From the NCBI GenBank assembly GCA_021740995.1, contig JAIOYR010000009.1:1-64000 (forward strand): DNA of 64,000 nt. The letters run 5' to 3'. The translations under genes were made by a program, and so were the position numbers. Positions 53,197-62,793 of this stretch are shown piece after piece. The notes beneath the pieces were generated by a model. The model worked only from the letters and a program-made list of their open reading frames with translations. It did not search any database and had not been told where the DNA came from. The stretch is from Taibaiella sp. Lineage in GTDB: Bacteria; Bacteroidota; Bacteroidia; Chitinophagales; Chitinophagaceae. Within the stretch, counting starts at the first letter, position 1. Every line of letters begins with the position of its first letter.

Positions 53197-56064
53197 ATGC
53201 CACGTGACCTTTCTATTAAATGCGTACTTATTATCGGTTCAGGTCCCATTGTTATCGGGCAGGCTTGCGAGTTCGATTATTCCGGCTCTCAGGCTGCCCG
53301 CAGTTTGCGGGAAGAAGGGATTAAAGTAATCCTTATCAATTCCAACCCTGCTACAATAATGACAGACCCTATTATGGCAGATAGGGTATACCTGCTTCCG
53401 CTCACCGTAGAAAGCATAGAGCAAATATTAGAAGAGAATCAAATTGATGCCATTCTTCCCACCATGGGTGGTCAAACCGCGCTCAATCTTGCTAAAGAAG
53501 CCGATGAGTTGGGTATATGGGAGCGCTACAATGTCCGACTGATAGGGGTAGATATCAAAGCTATAGACAAGGCGGAAGACCGTGAATTATTTCGGAAATG
53601 GATGATTGACATCGGCGTTCCGGTAGCAGAATCCCGCACTGCCAATTCACTGCTTGAAGGCAAGGAGTTTGCACAGCATATAGGTATACCATTGGTTATT
53701 CGGCCTTCTTTTACTCTTGGTGGCTCCGGCGGCAGCATAGTTACTCACAAAGACGATCTGGATGCCGCACTGGATCGCGGACTTACGGCTTCGCCCATGC
53801 ACGAGGTACTGGTAGAAAAAGCAGTACTGGGCTGGAAAGAATTTGAGCTGGAGTTGCTCAGAGATATGAATGATAATGTAGCCATCATTTGCACGGTTGA
53901 GAACTTCGACCCTATGGGCATTCACACCGGCGACAGTATCACTGTAGCTCCGGCTATGACCCTCAGCGACACTGCATTTCAGCTCATGCGCAATACTGCA
54001 ATAAAGATGATGCGTGACCTCGGCAATTTTGCCGGTGGTTGCAACGTGCAGTTTGCCTTAAACCCCGAAACTGAGGAAATAATAGCTATAGAAATTAACC
54101 CTCGTGTGAGCCGCTCTTCTGCACTCGCATCCAAAGCCACAGGTTACCCCATAGCCAAGATAGCCGCCAAGCTGGCTATTGGCTATGCGCTCGACGAGCT
54201 GAGTAACCAGATAACACAAACCACTTCTGCTTATTTTGAGCCCGCACTCGACTACGTGATAGTGAAAATGCCACGTTGGAATTTTGATAAATTTAAAGGA
54301 GCAGATGATACACTCGGCTTTCAGATGAAATCCGTAGGCGAGGTTATGGCTATCGGTCGTACTTTCCCCGAAGCTTTGCAAAAGGCCTGCCAGAGTTTGG
54401 AAAACAATGCAACCGGGCTGTCTTTCATCAGCACCAGCAGATTGCGGCCAGAGGAGTTGATAGACACACTAAAACGACCAACCTGGGACCGCATATTCCG
54501 GATCAAGGAAGCAATGGCGGCCGGCGTATCTATTAAAACCATACAAGAGCTTACTCATATAGACCGTTGGTTTCTATACCAGATACAGGATATCGTAAAT
54601 CTGGAAAACGAAATAAAAAAACACAAACACCTCGACAAAATCCCCTTATTACTGCTGCAAGAGGCGAAAAAAATGGGCTTTGGCGATGAACAACTGGCAG
54701 ACCTGCTCAATGACTGCACTGCCGAAGAAATATATGAGCACAGAAAAGCATTGGGTATCACCCGGGTTTTCAAGATGGTAGACACCTGTAGTGCAGAGTT
54801 TGAAGCAAAAACGCCTTACTACTACAGCACATTCGAAAACAAAGGAGCATTCAGCGCGGCAAGCGACAATACATCAGCTCAAAACCCCGGAAATGAAAGT
54901 ATAGTAACAGACAAGAAAAAAATAATAGTACTGGGCTCCGGACCAAACAGAATAGGTCAAGGCATAGAGTTTGATTATTGTTGTACTCATGGTCTTATAG
55001 CTATACGCGAAAGTGGCTATGAGTCAATAATGGTAAACTGCAATCCCGAAACAGTTTCTACAGATTTCGATATTGCCGACAAGCTTTACTTTGAGCCGGT
55101 ATACTGGGAGCATCTTTGGGAAATCATAGAACACGAGCAGCCTTATGGCGTGATTGTGCAACTGGGCGGACAAACTGCTCTGAAGCTGGCAAAAAAGCTG
55201 CACGAAAAAGGCATCAGAATAATCGGCACTTCATACGACAATATGGATATTGCCGAAGACCGTGGCAGATTTAGCGATACGCTCAAGGAGCTGGGCATTC
55301 CTTACCCCAGATATGGTACTGCCTACACTACAGACGAGGCTATAGACGTAGCTAAGCAGGTAGGCTATCCGGTATTGGTGCGCCCTTCTTATGTGCTGGG
55401 TGGGCAGCGCATGCGCATTGTTATCAATGATGAAGAGCTGGAAAAAAGTGTGGTAAGCCTGCTCAAACATCTCCCCGGCAACAAAATATTAATTGATCAC
55501 TTTTTGGATCGGTGTCAGGAGGCAGAAGTAGATGCAATTTGCGATGGTGAAGAGGTACACATAATGGGCATCATGGAGCATATAGAGCCTGCAGGTATTC
55601 ATAGTGGCGACAGTCACGCACTGCTCCCCGTTTTCAATCTGGGACCACTCATAGTAGAAGAAATGGCCGAAATAGCCCGCAAAATAGCGCTTAGGCTCAA
55701 TGTGAAGGGGTTGATCAACATACAATATGCCATAAAAGACAACAAGGTATATGTAATAGAGGCCAATCCGCGGGCCAGCCGCACTACACCATTTATAGCC
55801 AAGGCTTACAACATTCCTTACCTCAACATTGCCACCAAGGTAATGATGGGTGAAAAAAAGCTCAAAGACTTTGTAATAGAAAAAAAACTGGATGGTTTTG
55901 CTGTCAAAGAACCTGTGTTTAGTTTCAATAAATTCCCTAACGTAAACAAGGAACTGGGACCGGAGATGAAAAGCACAGGCGAGGCTATACGCTTTATCAA
56001 AAACCTGCGGGATCCTTGGTTCCGCCAACTGTACAAAGAGCGGAGTATGCACCTGAGCAAATAA
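53197..56064 (+). CDS. carB: Carbamoyl-phosphate synthase large subunit, form without C-terminal regulatory domain
   Basis: A 955-residue CarB that makes carbamoyl phosphate for arginine and pyrimidines. There are two ATP-grasp halves. The first starts [20 protein letters not shown] with [11 protein letters not shown]. The second starts [20 protein letters not shown] with [13 protein letters not shown]. The chain ends soon after the second half (residues 930-955), so the MGS-like allosteric domain of E. coli CarB (about 1073 residues) is missing. Short CarB forms are known in Bacteroidota. carA is not adjacent. Confidence 0.95.
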   Translation: MPRDLSIKCVLIIGSGPIVIGQACEFDYSGSQAARSLREEGIKVILINSNPATIMTDPIMADRVYLLPLTVESIEQILEENQIDAILPTMGGQTALNLAKEADELGIWERYNVRLIGVDIKAIDKAEDRELFRKWMIDIGVPVAESRTANSLLEGKEFAQHIGIPLVIRPSFTLGGSGGSIVTHKDDLDAALDRGLTASPMHEVLVEKAVLGWKEFELELLRDMNDNVAIICTVENFDPMGIHTGDSITVAPAMTLSDTAFQLMRNTAIKMMRDLGNFAGGCNVQFALNPETEEIIAIEINPRVSRSSALASKATGYPIAKIAAKLAIGYALDELSNQITQTTSAYFEPALDYVIVKMPRWNFDKFKGADDTLGFQMKSVGEVMAIGRTFPEALQKACQSLENNATGLSFISTSRLRPEELIDTLKRPTWDRIFRIKEAMAAGVSIKTIQELTHIDRWFLYQIQDIVNLENEIKKHKHLDKIPLLLLQEAKKMGFGDEQLADLLNDCTAEEIYEHRKALGITRVFKMVDTCSAEFEAKTPYYYSTFENKGAFSAASDNTSAQNPGNESIVTDKKKIIVLGSGPNRIGQGIEFDYCCTHGLIAIRESGYESIMVNCNPETVSTDFDIADKLYFEPVYWEHLWEIIEHEQPYGVIVQLGGQTALKLAKKLHEKGIRIIGTSYDNMDIAEDRGRFSDTLKELGIPYPRYGTAYTTDEAIDVAKQVGYPVLVRPSYVLGGQRMRIVINDEELEKSVVSLLKHLPGNKILIDHFLDRCQEAEVDAICDGEEVHIMGIMEHIEPAGIHSGDSHALLPVFNLGPLIVEEMAEIARKIALRLNVKGLINIQYAIKDNKVYVIEANPRASRTTPFIAKAYNIPYLNIATKVMMGEKKLKDFVIEKKLDGFAVKEPVFSFNKFPNVNKELGPEMKSTGEAIRFIKNLRDPWFRQLYKERSMHLSK

Positions 56065-56188
56065 CCCTTGTTGGGGTATACGCTTCGTTTATTTTTATGT
56101 AAAAATGGTTTGGACTTAATAATCACCAGCTAATAATTTTCTTTTTCCATGTATATATAATATATTCACGGTTAAAATTATTCCTTTT

Positions 56189-57349
56189 GTGAGAACCACA
56201 TTATTGGTGTTTTTGTTTCTGGTTGGTGTTGTGTCTCATACCCTTGCTCAAATCACACTTACGGCTGCCGGCTACCCTGCAATCCTTACCGGCTCTGATA
56301 GCCTGCGCATTACTACACACAGCTCACCATTTCCCATGTTATTGCCGGCTACCGCTGCTACCTGGGATATGAACACACTGACAGACACCATTCCTGTTTT
56401 TTTTGCCAGTCGGGTTCCGGTTCCGGTCTACCAGTATGCCGATAGTAATCAATATCGCATGGGCACCTTCGGCTATCAGGGCAATGCACCTGCTTCTGTT
56501 ACAAGCCTTGGGGTTTATGAGTACGGTGTAAATACTAAAAATGCCATATTTAATTTATTCTCAATAACAGGAGTGTCCTCTGACACATTCTTTATTCCAA
56601 CCCAAAATACAATGTATACTGCTCCTTTGGTAAAAATCGCATTTCCGGCTGCGCACTCCAGCTCTTGGCAGTCTGTGTATCAGCATGAAGTTGGATTTGA
56701 ATTGTCTGTAGGTGCTTATTCACTATTACACGAGCCCGGTTTTAGGAGGAGATACACGCAGCGCAAAGACACGGTAACCGGGTGGGGACAGATGCGGGTG
56801 AAGAATGCTGACGGCAGCCCATCAGCATTCTTCGATGTCCTGCAAGTGCAAACAACTACCTATACTACCGATAGCTTTTATATGAGTGGCTCAGTAGCTC
56901 CATCCCATATAGTAACACTGCTATCATTTACACAAGGCAAGCAAGACACCACCTATATACAACGCTACTACCGCGCCGGCGAGGTCACGCCGCTGGCAGA
57001 GGTGGTCTATAAAGATGCCGCTTTTACCCAGCCGGCAAAAGCCACTACCCATATTCAGCGCCTGCAGCCTGTTGCCACGATCTCTGTACCGGTGAATAAA
57101 CACTTTTCATTATACCCCAATCCTGTTACTTCAGGCATATTGCGCATTGTGCTTCCATCAGCTACAGGCATATATGCCTATTCCGTTTCCGATGTCACTG
57201 GGCACATGGTGCACTCAGGCATCTTACCTAATGGCAATACCGATTGTACACTCACCCTCCCTCATCACATGGCCTCCGGCAGCTACTATATGCATATCCT
57301 GCAAAACGGCATGCCTATATGCACCTCTGCGTTTACAGTATCAGAATGA
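56189..57349 (+). CDS. Secreted T9SS cargo protein of unknown function
   Basis: A 386-residue protein from a GTG start (56189); signal peptide to about residue 21 (LVGVVSHTLAQ). A beta-rich body is followed by a type A T9SS sorting domain (residues about 305-386: FSLYPNPVTSGILRIVL, VSDVTGHMVHSG, SGSYYMHILQNG). No catalytic motif is seen in the body. Confidence 0.8.
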   Translation: MRTTLLVFLFLVGVVSHTLAQITLTAAGYPAILTGSDSLRITTHSSPFPMLLPATAATWDMNTLTDTIPVFFASRVPVPVYQYADSNQYRMGTFGYQGNAPASVTSLGVYEYGVNTKNAIFNLFSITGVSSDTFFIPTQNTMYTAPLVKIAFPAAHSSSWQSVYQHEVGFELSVGAYSLLHEPGFRRRYTQRKDTVTGWGQMRVKNADGSPSAFFDVLQVQTTTYTTDSFYMSGSVAPSHIVTLLSFTQGKQDTTYIQRYYRAGEVTPLAEVVYKDAAFTQPAKATTHIQRLQPVATISVPVNKHFSLYPNPVTSGILRIVLPSATGIYAYSVSDVTGHMVHSGILPNGNTDCTLTLPHHMASGSYYMHILQNGMPICTSAFTVSE

Positions 57350-57395
57350 TGTATTGATTCGCCTTTTTATCATATACCCACACTACCTTTGATGC

Positions 57396-58826
57396 ATGGC
57401 TGAACCCTCACATCCGTTGAAAACATCTGCACAAGTAGCTCTTGCTGCCCTTGCGTTGTTGTTGGTCGGTGCATTTGTGTTTTACAGAGAGCGGGTTTTC
57501 TTTGGCGATGCCTCCTTTTTGGCGTTCAATGTAATCAACTATCAAAGACATTATATACAATGGAGCAGGTATGGCTCTATAATTACTCAAGCTTTCCCGT
57601 TACTTGCGCAACTTTTGCATTTACCTATAAAGGTCGCACTGATAGGGTATGCCGTTAGCTTCAATCTGTTTTACTTCCTGTCTGCCGTTGCTGTTTACCG
57701 TTGCCGGCAGTATGGGCTGGTAGTGCTGATGGGGCTGTATTTTTTGTTGTTTTTCAGTGATTCTTATTTCTGGGTCAGCGAGGTGCCACAGGCTGTAGCA
57801 TGGATGTTTGTATATCTGGGCCTGACATTATGGATAGGCGCTACCAAAAAGAATATTTATGTTTTCCTGCCGCTCATTATATTACTTGCATTCCTTACTA
57901 TTTCCACTCATTTCGTGGCCATTATTCCCCTTACCTACCTATGGATATATTTTATTCTTCAAAAAAAAGACTGGCATTTCTCACGCAGCCACACCATAGT
58001 ACTAAGTGCCATACCCATAATGGTCATATTATTCCGCATACTACTGGTCGGTTCTGATTCGGGCGAGAATGCACAGCTACATGCTGTTACTCATTTTAGT
58101 ATAAAGGACCTGCTGCTTATAGTCACCACTCCCGTCATAAAAATGTTTGTGTACCGCTGTTTTACTATTTACTGGCCGGCACTACTCTTACTGGTGTTGA
58201 GTATCATAGCTCTTAAAAAACAGACAAACAAGCCACTTTTAATATGGACTATCATTTCGTGGCTGGGCTATTTCATTATTATGGGGCTGACGTATGGCGG
58301 TTACGATAGCAGTTTCCCAGTGTTTCATATTGAAAGTGAGTGGGGACCCATTGGTATATTAATTGCAGTTCCATTTGTCTATTTTATGCTGCCTGCCTTC
58401 AAGCCAGCATACGCTGTAATGTTGCTTGCCGCTGTTTTCGTGGTAAGGATAGGTTATATCAGTGCATCAGTCCCTAAGTTTCGCTGGCGCAATGATTTTA
58501 AGGAGCAGGTATTTACTCAAATGAAAAAGAAGGGCATTACCAAACTTGCTCTTTATAACGACAGTACACTTCAGTCAAAACTGATGCTCGACTGGTCTTT
58601 ACCAAACGAGTGTATACTTATGTCGGCAATGAATGGCGACAAGCCACAACTTACATTCCGTTTTGTATCGCCGGCAGATAGTGTTGCGCTTCAGGCACTG
58701 GCCAAACCCAACAGCATCAGCATCAGCTTCGACATGCTTGTGCCTGCAAACCTCAACCATGAGTATTATAACATTGACACCACCCGACCATATTCAGTTA
58801 TGTCATATAGCGAACTAATGAAATGA
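57396..58826 (+). CDS. Polytopic membrane protein, first of a tandem pair
   Basis: A 476-residue protein with about 10-11 TM helices, including VALAALALLLVGAFVF near the N terminus. Recognisable short marks are FHIESEWGPIGILIAVPF and a late AMNGDKPQLTFRFV. The arrangement (helix bundle, then a soluble C-terminal domain of about 110 residues with a Thr/Asp-rich end) is shared with the next gene. No named family is recognised; glycosyltransferase-C-like or O-antigen-type proteins have similar shape. Its last 4 bases overlap the next gene (ATGA), so they are translationally coupled. Confidence 0.7.
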   Translation: MAEPSHPLKTSAQVALAALALLLVGAFVFYRERVFFGDASFLAFNVINYQRHYIQWSRYGSIITQAFPLLAQLLHLPIKVALIGYAVSFNLFYFLSAVAVYRCRQYGLVVLMGLYFLLFFSDSYFWVSEVPQAVAWMFVYLGLTLWIGATKKNIYVFLPLIILLAFLTISTHFVAIIPLTYLWIYFILQKKDWHFSRSHTIVLSAIPIMVILFRILLVGSDSGENAQLHAVTHFSIKDLLLIVTTPVIKMFVYRCFTIYWPALLLLVLSIIALKKQTNKPLLIWTIISWLGYFIIMGLTYGGYDSSFPVFHIESEWGPIGILIAVPFVYFMLPAFKPAYAVMLLAAVFVVRIGYISASVPKFRWRNDFKEQVFTQMKKKGITKLALYNDSTLQSKLMLDWSLPNECILMSAMNGDKPQLTFRFVSPADSVALQALAKPNSISISFDMLVPANLNHEYYNIDTTRPYSVMSYSELMK

Positions 58827-60271
58827 TTGATAAAGAATCAAACTTTAAAAAACCAGCGCTCATAGCCTTTGCAGCGCTCACAGCCTTGCTTATAGGAGCA
58901 TTTGTGTTTTGGCAGGAGCGTATGTTTGCCGATGTTTCCTATTATGCGTTTAACATCATTAATAATGATAGCCTGAATGTACTACACGGACGCTATGGCT
59001 CTTTTATTACCCAACTAATTCCGTACTGGCTGGAAAAATTTAATGTGTCGGTAAAAACAATTCTCATAGGATATAGTATCAGTTTCAACCTTTTTTATCT
59101 CCTTGTTTCTGCAATTCTTATTTTTCTATTTAAGCAATACAGGCTGGCCATTTTAATGGCACTTTACTATTTCTTATTTGTAAGCGACACCTACTTTTTT
59201 GCGATCGATGAGATTCATCAGGCAGTAGCCTGGATGTTTTTGATGTATGGAACGCTTATCAGTCTGGGCAACAAAAAGGTAAATTTCATTCTTTTGCTTT
59301 GCCTGTTTTTACCCTTAGCATTTTTTGCTGTTTCTACTCACTTTATTGCTATTATCCCTACTGTTTTTTTATGGGTGTTTTTCATACTGGAAAAGAAAAA
59401 CTGGCCGTTTACTAATAAAACAACACTGCTCTTAAGCGTATTACTTGTAGCAGTAGTAGGACTAAAGTTTATTTTGTCTTCATCTTCGCAAGCCTACGAA
59501 AGCGCTCACTTATACAACGCTACTCACTTTTCTTTGAAGGATATTATTGAATCCTTCTCGAGTCCGGTAATCAGTGAATTTGGCACCAGATGCCTTACCA
59601 ATTATTGGATAACTACCCTCATTTTTATATTGAGCATTGTAATACTATGCAAGCACAGACTCTATAAATTACTTGCCTGGACCATCACTGCTACAATTGG
59701 CTACATAATACTTATAGGCCTTACATACGGCACTTTTACTTATTTTGCGTTATATCATATTGAGGCAGAATGGCAAAGTCTGGGTATTCTTATAGCAGCA
59801 CCATTTGTGTTTACTTTCTTACCTGCCATCAATAAAAACATCGTCATAATAGCTGTATCTGTAATTTTTATCACAAGACTACTATATATAGGGGAATCTG
59901 TACCTAAGTTCACGTGGCGCACACAGTTTCAGGAGCGTGTCTTATCCCATATGAAGCAAAAAGGCATAACAAAGCTGGCAGTGATAATGGACGACGTCTA
60001 CAGACCAAAGTATCTTCTGGACTGGGCTGCTGGCTATGAAAGCATGTTTGCCTCTGCTATAAATGGAGATAAGCCGCAGCGCACTTTTATTTTTGTAAAC
60101 GAAGATGACAAGAAAACACAAGAACATTTATCCGACCCAAAAAAATTTTATAATACATGGAGTATTCTGCCAATAGAGTGGTTGAATAAACGATATTTCG
60201 ATATAGACACAACGCAACCTTATACTGTATTGACTTTCGAACAACTTTTTACTAACGGGGACTACAAATAA
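58823..60271 (+). CDS. Polytopic membrane protein, second of a tandem pair
   Basis: A 482-residue paralogue of the preceding protein, with the same helix pattern (ALIAFAALTALLIGAFVF; LYHIEAEWQSLGILIAAPF), the same AINGDKPQRTFIFV mark and the same C-terminal end (YFDIDTTQPYTVLTF). They arose by tandem duplication and have diverged widely. A pair of membrane subunits that act together is likely. Confidence 0.7.
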   Translation: MIDKESNFKKPALIAFAALTALLIGAFVFWQERMFADVSYYAFNIINNDSLNVLHGRYGSFITQLIPYWLEKFNVSVKTILIGYSISFNLFYLLVSAILIFLFKQYRLAILMALYYFLFVSDTYFFAIDEIHQAVAWMFLMYGTLISLGNKKVNFILLLCLFLPLAFFAVSTHFIAIIPTVFLWVFFILEKKNWPFTNKTTLLLSVLLVAVVGLKFILSSSSQAYESAHLYNATHFSLKDIIESFSSPVISEFGTRCLTNYWITTLIFILSIVILCKHRLYKLLAWTITATIGYIILIGLTYGTFTYFALYHIEAEWQSLGILIAAPFVFTFLPAINKNIVIIAVSVIFITRLLYIGESVPKFTWRTQFQERVLSHMKQKGITKLAVIMDDVYRPKYLLDWAAGYESMFASAINGDKPQRTFIFVNEDDKKTQEHLSDPKKFYNTWSILPIEWLNKRYFDIDTTQPYTVLTFEQLFTNGDYK

Positions 60272-60314
60272 ATTGCGCTAATTTTGCCGTTGCGTTTAAA
60301 AAAGCAACAACAGG

Positions 60315-60827
60315 ATGAAACCAAAACACCCGCAAGGCTCGTTCGTAGTAATGTCTGAACTGGTATTGCCAAATGATACCAATACACTTGGCAACCTGAT
60401 GGGTGGCAAGCTGATGCACTGGATGGATATAGCCGCCGCTATTGCCGCTCAAAAACATTGTAACTGCCCTGTAGTAACCGCATCGGTAGACAATGTCTCT
60501 TTTGCCAATCCCATAAAGCTCGGTAATCTGCTGACTGTAGAAGCCAAACTTACCCGCTCTTTCAATACCTCTATGGAAGTCTTTATACAGGTGTGGGGCG
60601 AGGATCTTTCGGCTCAATACAGATACCTGTCGAATGAAGCATACCTGACCTTCGTAGCGCTGGACCCCAATGGCAGACCACGCAAAGTGCCAGAGCTGGT
60701 ACCTGAAACAGAAACGGAAATCAAAATGTTCGATGGTGCACTACGTCGCAGACAGCTGCGCCTGATAATGGGCGGTAAGATGAAGCTGGAAGATGCAGAT
60801 GAGTTGAGGGCACTTTTTGTAAAATAA
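60315..60827 (+). CDS. Acyl-CoA thioesterase (hotdog fold, YciA/BACH type)
   Basis: A 170-residue thioesterase that hydrolyses acyl-CoA. LPNDTNTLGNLMGGKLMHWM carries the Asn/Asp-type active site, then ASVDNVSFANPIKLGNLL and the C-terminal helical tail. A -7 box TAATTTTG is at 60279-60286, giving a short leader. Confidence 0.9.
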   Translation: MKPKHPQGSFVVMSELVLPNDTNTLGNLMGGKLMHWMDIAAAIAAQKHCNCPVVTASVDNVSFANPIKLGNLLTVEAKLTRSFNTSMEVFIQVWGEDLSAQYRYLSNEAYLTFVALDPNGRPRKVPELVPETETEIKMFDGALRRRQLRLIMGGKMKLEDADELRALFVK

Positions 60828-60865
60828 CAACCAGAATAAGCAACAATACCAAAACAACACCTATA

Positions 60866-62149
60866 ATGGCAATAGACCGTACAATAGTCCCGGACATACA
60901 CGATGCTGTGGAATTTGATTATAAGTTACCGGGCGTTAACGCAGAAAAGCTGGACAATGGTCTGCCCTTATATTGGCTCGATGCCGGTGTGCAGGATGTA
61001 GTGCAGATAGACTGGGTTTTCCCCGCAGGGCTTTGGTATGAGCAGAAGGCATCTGTGGCGCATGCTACTGCCGGGCTTTTCAAGAGCGGCACATCGAGGT
61101 ACACTTCCGAGCAGATACATGAAGCACTGGAGTTTTATGGAGCGCAACTAAAGGTGAATGCCGGCAACGACAATGCTACTATCACTTTGTATACACTCAC
61201 CAAGCACCTGCCCGACCTGCTGCCTATGGTGTATGAAATCATTACCGACAGCACTTTCCCGGAGCATGAGGTAGCTATACACAAACATAATGCCATTCAG
61301 AAACTGCTGGTAAATCTGCGCCAATGCGAGTTTGTGGCCAATCAACAGATTGATGCGCTACTCTTTGGTGAGCACCACCCCTATGGCAGATACTCAAAGA
61401 AGGAAAAAATAGAAGCACTGGAAAGAGAAGACATAGTGACCTTCTACAACACCTACTACAACCTTGCTAATGCAAAAATGTTTATGGGGGGTAAGGCAGG
61501 CGCTAATGAGGTAAAATGCATCAATGCTGTTTTTGGCAAGGCACCACTTATAGGGAGAGTTATAGAAAGAGCGTCCTTCGCACCGGTGCATCCTTCAGAG
61601 AGAATACACAAAATAATAAATGACCCTAATGGCGTGCAGGGAGCCATACGGGTAGCAAGGCTATTCCCAAACCGCCACCACCCCGACTACACCCCTATGG
61701 TAGTACTAAATACGCTTTTTGGTGGCTACTTCGGATCAAGACTAATGAGTAATATCCGTGAAGATAAAGGGTACACCTATGGCATATACAGCTCTGTGAC
61801 ACCAGAGGTAGGCGGCGGCTCTATGACTATACATACTGAGGTGGGAACAGGTGTAGTAGACAACGCAATAAAAGAGATTTATCATGAGATGCAGGTGCTG
61901 TGCAATGAGGAGGTAGATGAAGAGGAACTGCTGCTCGTGAAAAACTACTTACTGGGCGGGCTGCTCGGCGACCTGGATGGCCCATTCTCTATCCTGCAAC
62001 GCTGGCGCTCGATAATACTGAACGGTTTTACTGAAGAGCATTTCAATAACAATGTACGGATATATAAAACAATAACGCCTGCAGAACTGCAGGCGCTTGC
62101 AAAGAAATATTATAACCCGGAAGATTTTTACGAGGTTGTTGTGATTTGA
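60866..62149 (+). CDS. M16-family peptidase homologue without the zinc motif
   Basis: A 427-residue protein with both M16 halves: NGLPLYWLDAGVQDVVQID at the start, GVQGAIRVARLFPNRHHPD in the second half and EDKGYTYGIYSS. Where active enzymes have HxxEH, this one reads AGLFKSGTSRYTSEQIHEAL, so the metal ligands are gone. It corresponds to the non-catalytic partner of a two-subunit M16 enzyme. The active partner is not next to it, which is notable. Cytosolic, no signal peptide. Confidence 0.85.
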   Translation: MAIDRTIVPDIHDAVEFDYKLPGVNAEKLDNGLPLYWLDAGVQDVVQIDWVFPAGLWYEQKASVAHATAGLFKSGTSRYTSEQIHEALEFYGAQLKVNAGNDNATITLYTLTKHLPDLLPMVYEIITDSTFPEHEVAIHKHNAIQKLLVNLRQCEFVANQQIDALLFGEHHPYGRYSKKEKIEALEREDIVTFYNTYYNLANAKMFMGGKAGANEVKCINAVFGKAPLIGRVIERASFAPVHPSERIHKIINDPNGVQGAIRVARLFPNRHHPDYTPMVVLNTLFGGYFGSRLMSNIREDKGYTYGIYSSVTPEVGGGSMTIHTEVGTGVVDNAIKEIYHEMQVLCNEEVDEEELLLVKNYLLGGLLGDLDGPFSILQRWRSIILNGFTEEHFNNNVRIYKTITPAELQALAKKYYNPEDFYEVVVI

Positions 62150-62161
62150 TCACAACAACCT
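62133..62161. terminator. Bidirectional hairpin at the end of the M16 gene
   Basis: A perfect 12-bp stem AGGTTGTTGTGA (62133-62144) / TCACAACAACCT (62150-62161) with loop TTTGA. It includes the last M16 codons and stop (62147-62149). Located between two convergent genes, so it can serve both. There is no long U run on either side. Confidence 0.65.
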
Positions 62162-62174
62162 TATAAACTATCTG

Positions 62175-62687
62175 CTATTGATATCTGCGGAATACATAAA
62201 GCAAAAGCGCAGCTATACCTATCACTACTACAAGTGATATATATAGTAATGTGTTTACCTTTTTGTAGTTATTGTTTGCTGCTCTTACGCTACTGAGTTC
62301 ATTTATATTATTGAGTATGTTCTCCATGCGCGAGAAGGCAGTTTCGCCTTTCACTACATAGTCATACGCACCATGTTTCATACTGTCTATAGCCACTTCC
62401 AGCTTATCCTGACCAGACAGCATAATAACCTGTGCCTGTGAGTTATGTGCTTTAATTTTTTTAAGCACATCCACTCCATTTTCAGCATCCGGACGATGTG
62501 AATTCAGATGAAAATCCAATACAATGATTTCCGGATTCAGGTGCATGTCTGCCAGCACGGTTTCTCCATCTTCATACGTTTTAATCTGATACATAAAGCG
62601 TTCAGATATGTAGTCTTTCAACATTTCGTTCTGTATGGGCTCGTCATCCACCAGAAAAATGTACCGGTTACTTTGTTCTATTGCCAT
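62175..62687 (-). CDS. Response-regulator receiver domain with a C-terminal membrane helix
   Basis: A 170-residue protein. Residues 8-125 are a CheY-like receiver: acidic pair VDDEP (14-16), phospho-Asp58 in IVLDFHLN, VIMLSGQ with Ser as the switch residue, and Lys in DYVVKGE. No DNA-binding or enzyme output follows; instead residues 147-166 form a transmembrane helix (LLYISLVVVIGIAALLLYVF), then RRYQ. It is 106 bases downstream of the hybrid kinase on the same strand, so it is probably its phospho-target. Confidence 0.85.
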   Translation of the reverse strand: MAIEQSNRYIFLVDDEPIQNEMLKDYISERFMYQIKTYEDGETVLADMHLNPEIIVLDFHLNSHRPDAENGVDVLKKIKAHNSQAQVIMLSGQDKLEVAIDSMKHGAYDYVVKGETAFSRMENILNNINELSSVRAANNNYKKVNTLLYISLVVVIGIAALLLYVFRRYQ

Positions 62688-62793
62688 GATATTTTATTCA
62701 ATTGGTCAGAAAAGTAATTTTTAATTCCCGAATATCAAAATGATTTATCAACTTTTGTCGAAAATCAGCTTTAATTTGAAAAGTGTGAAATAG

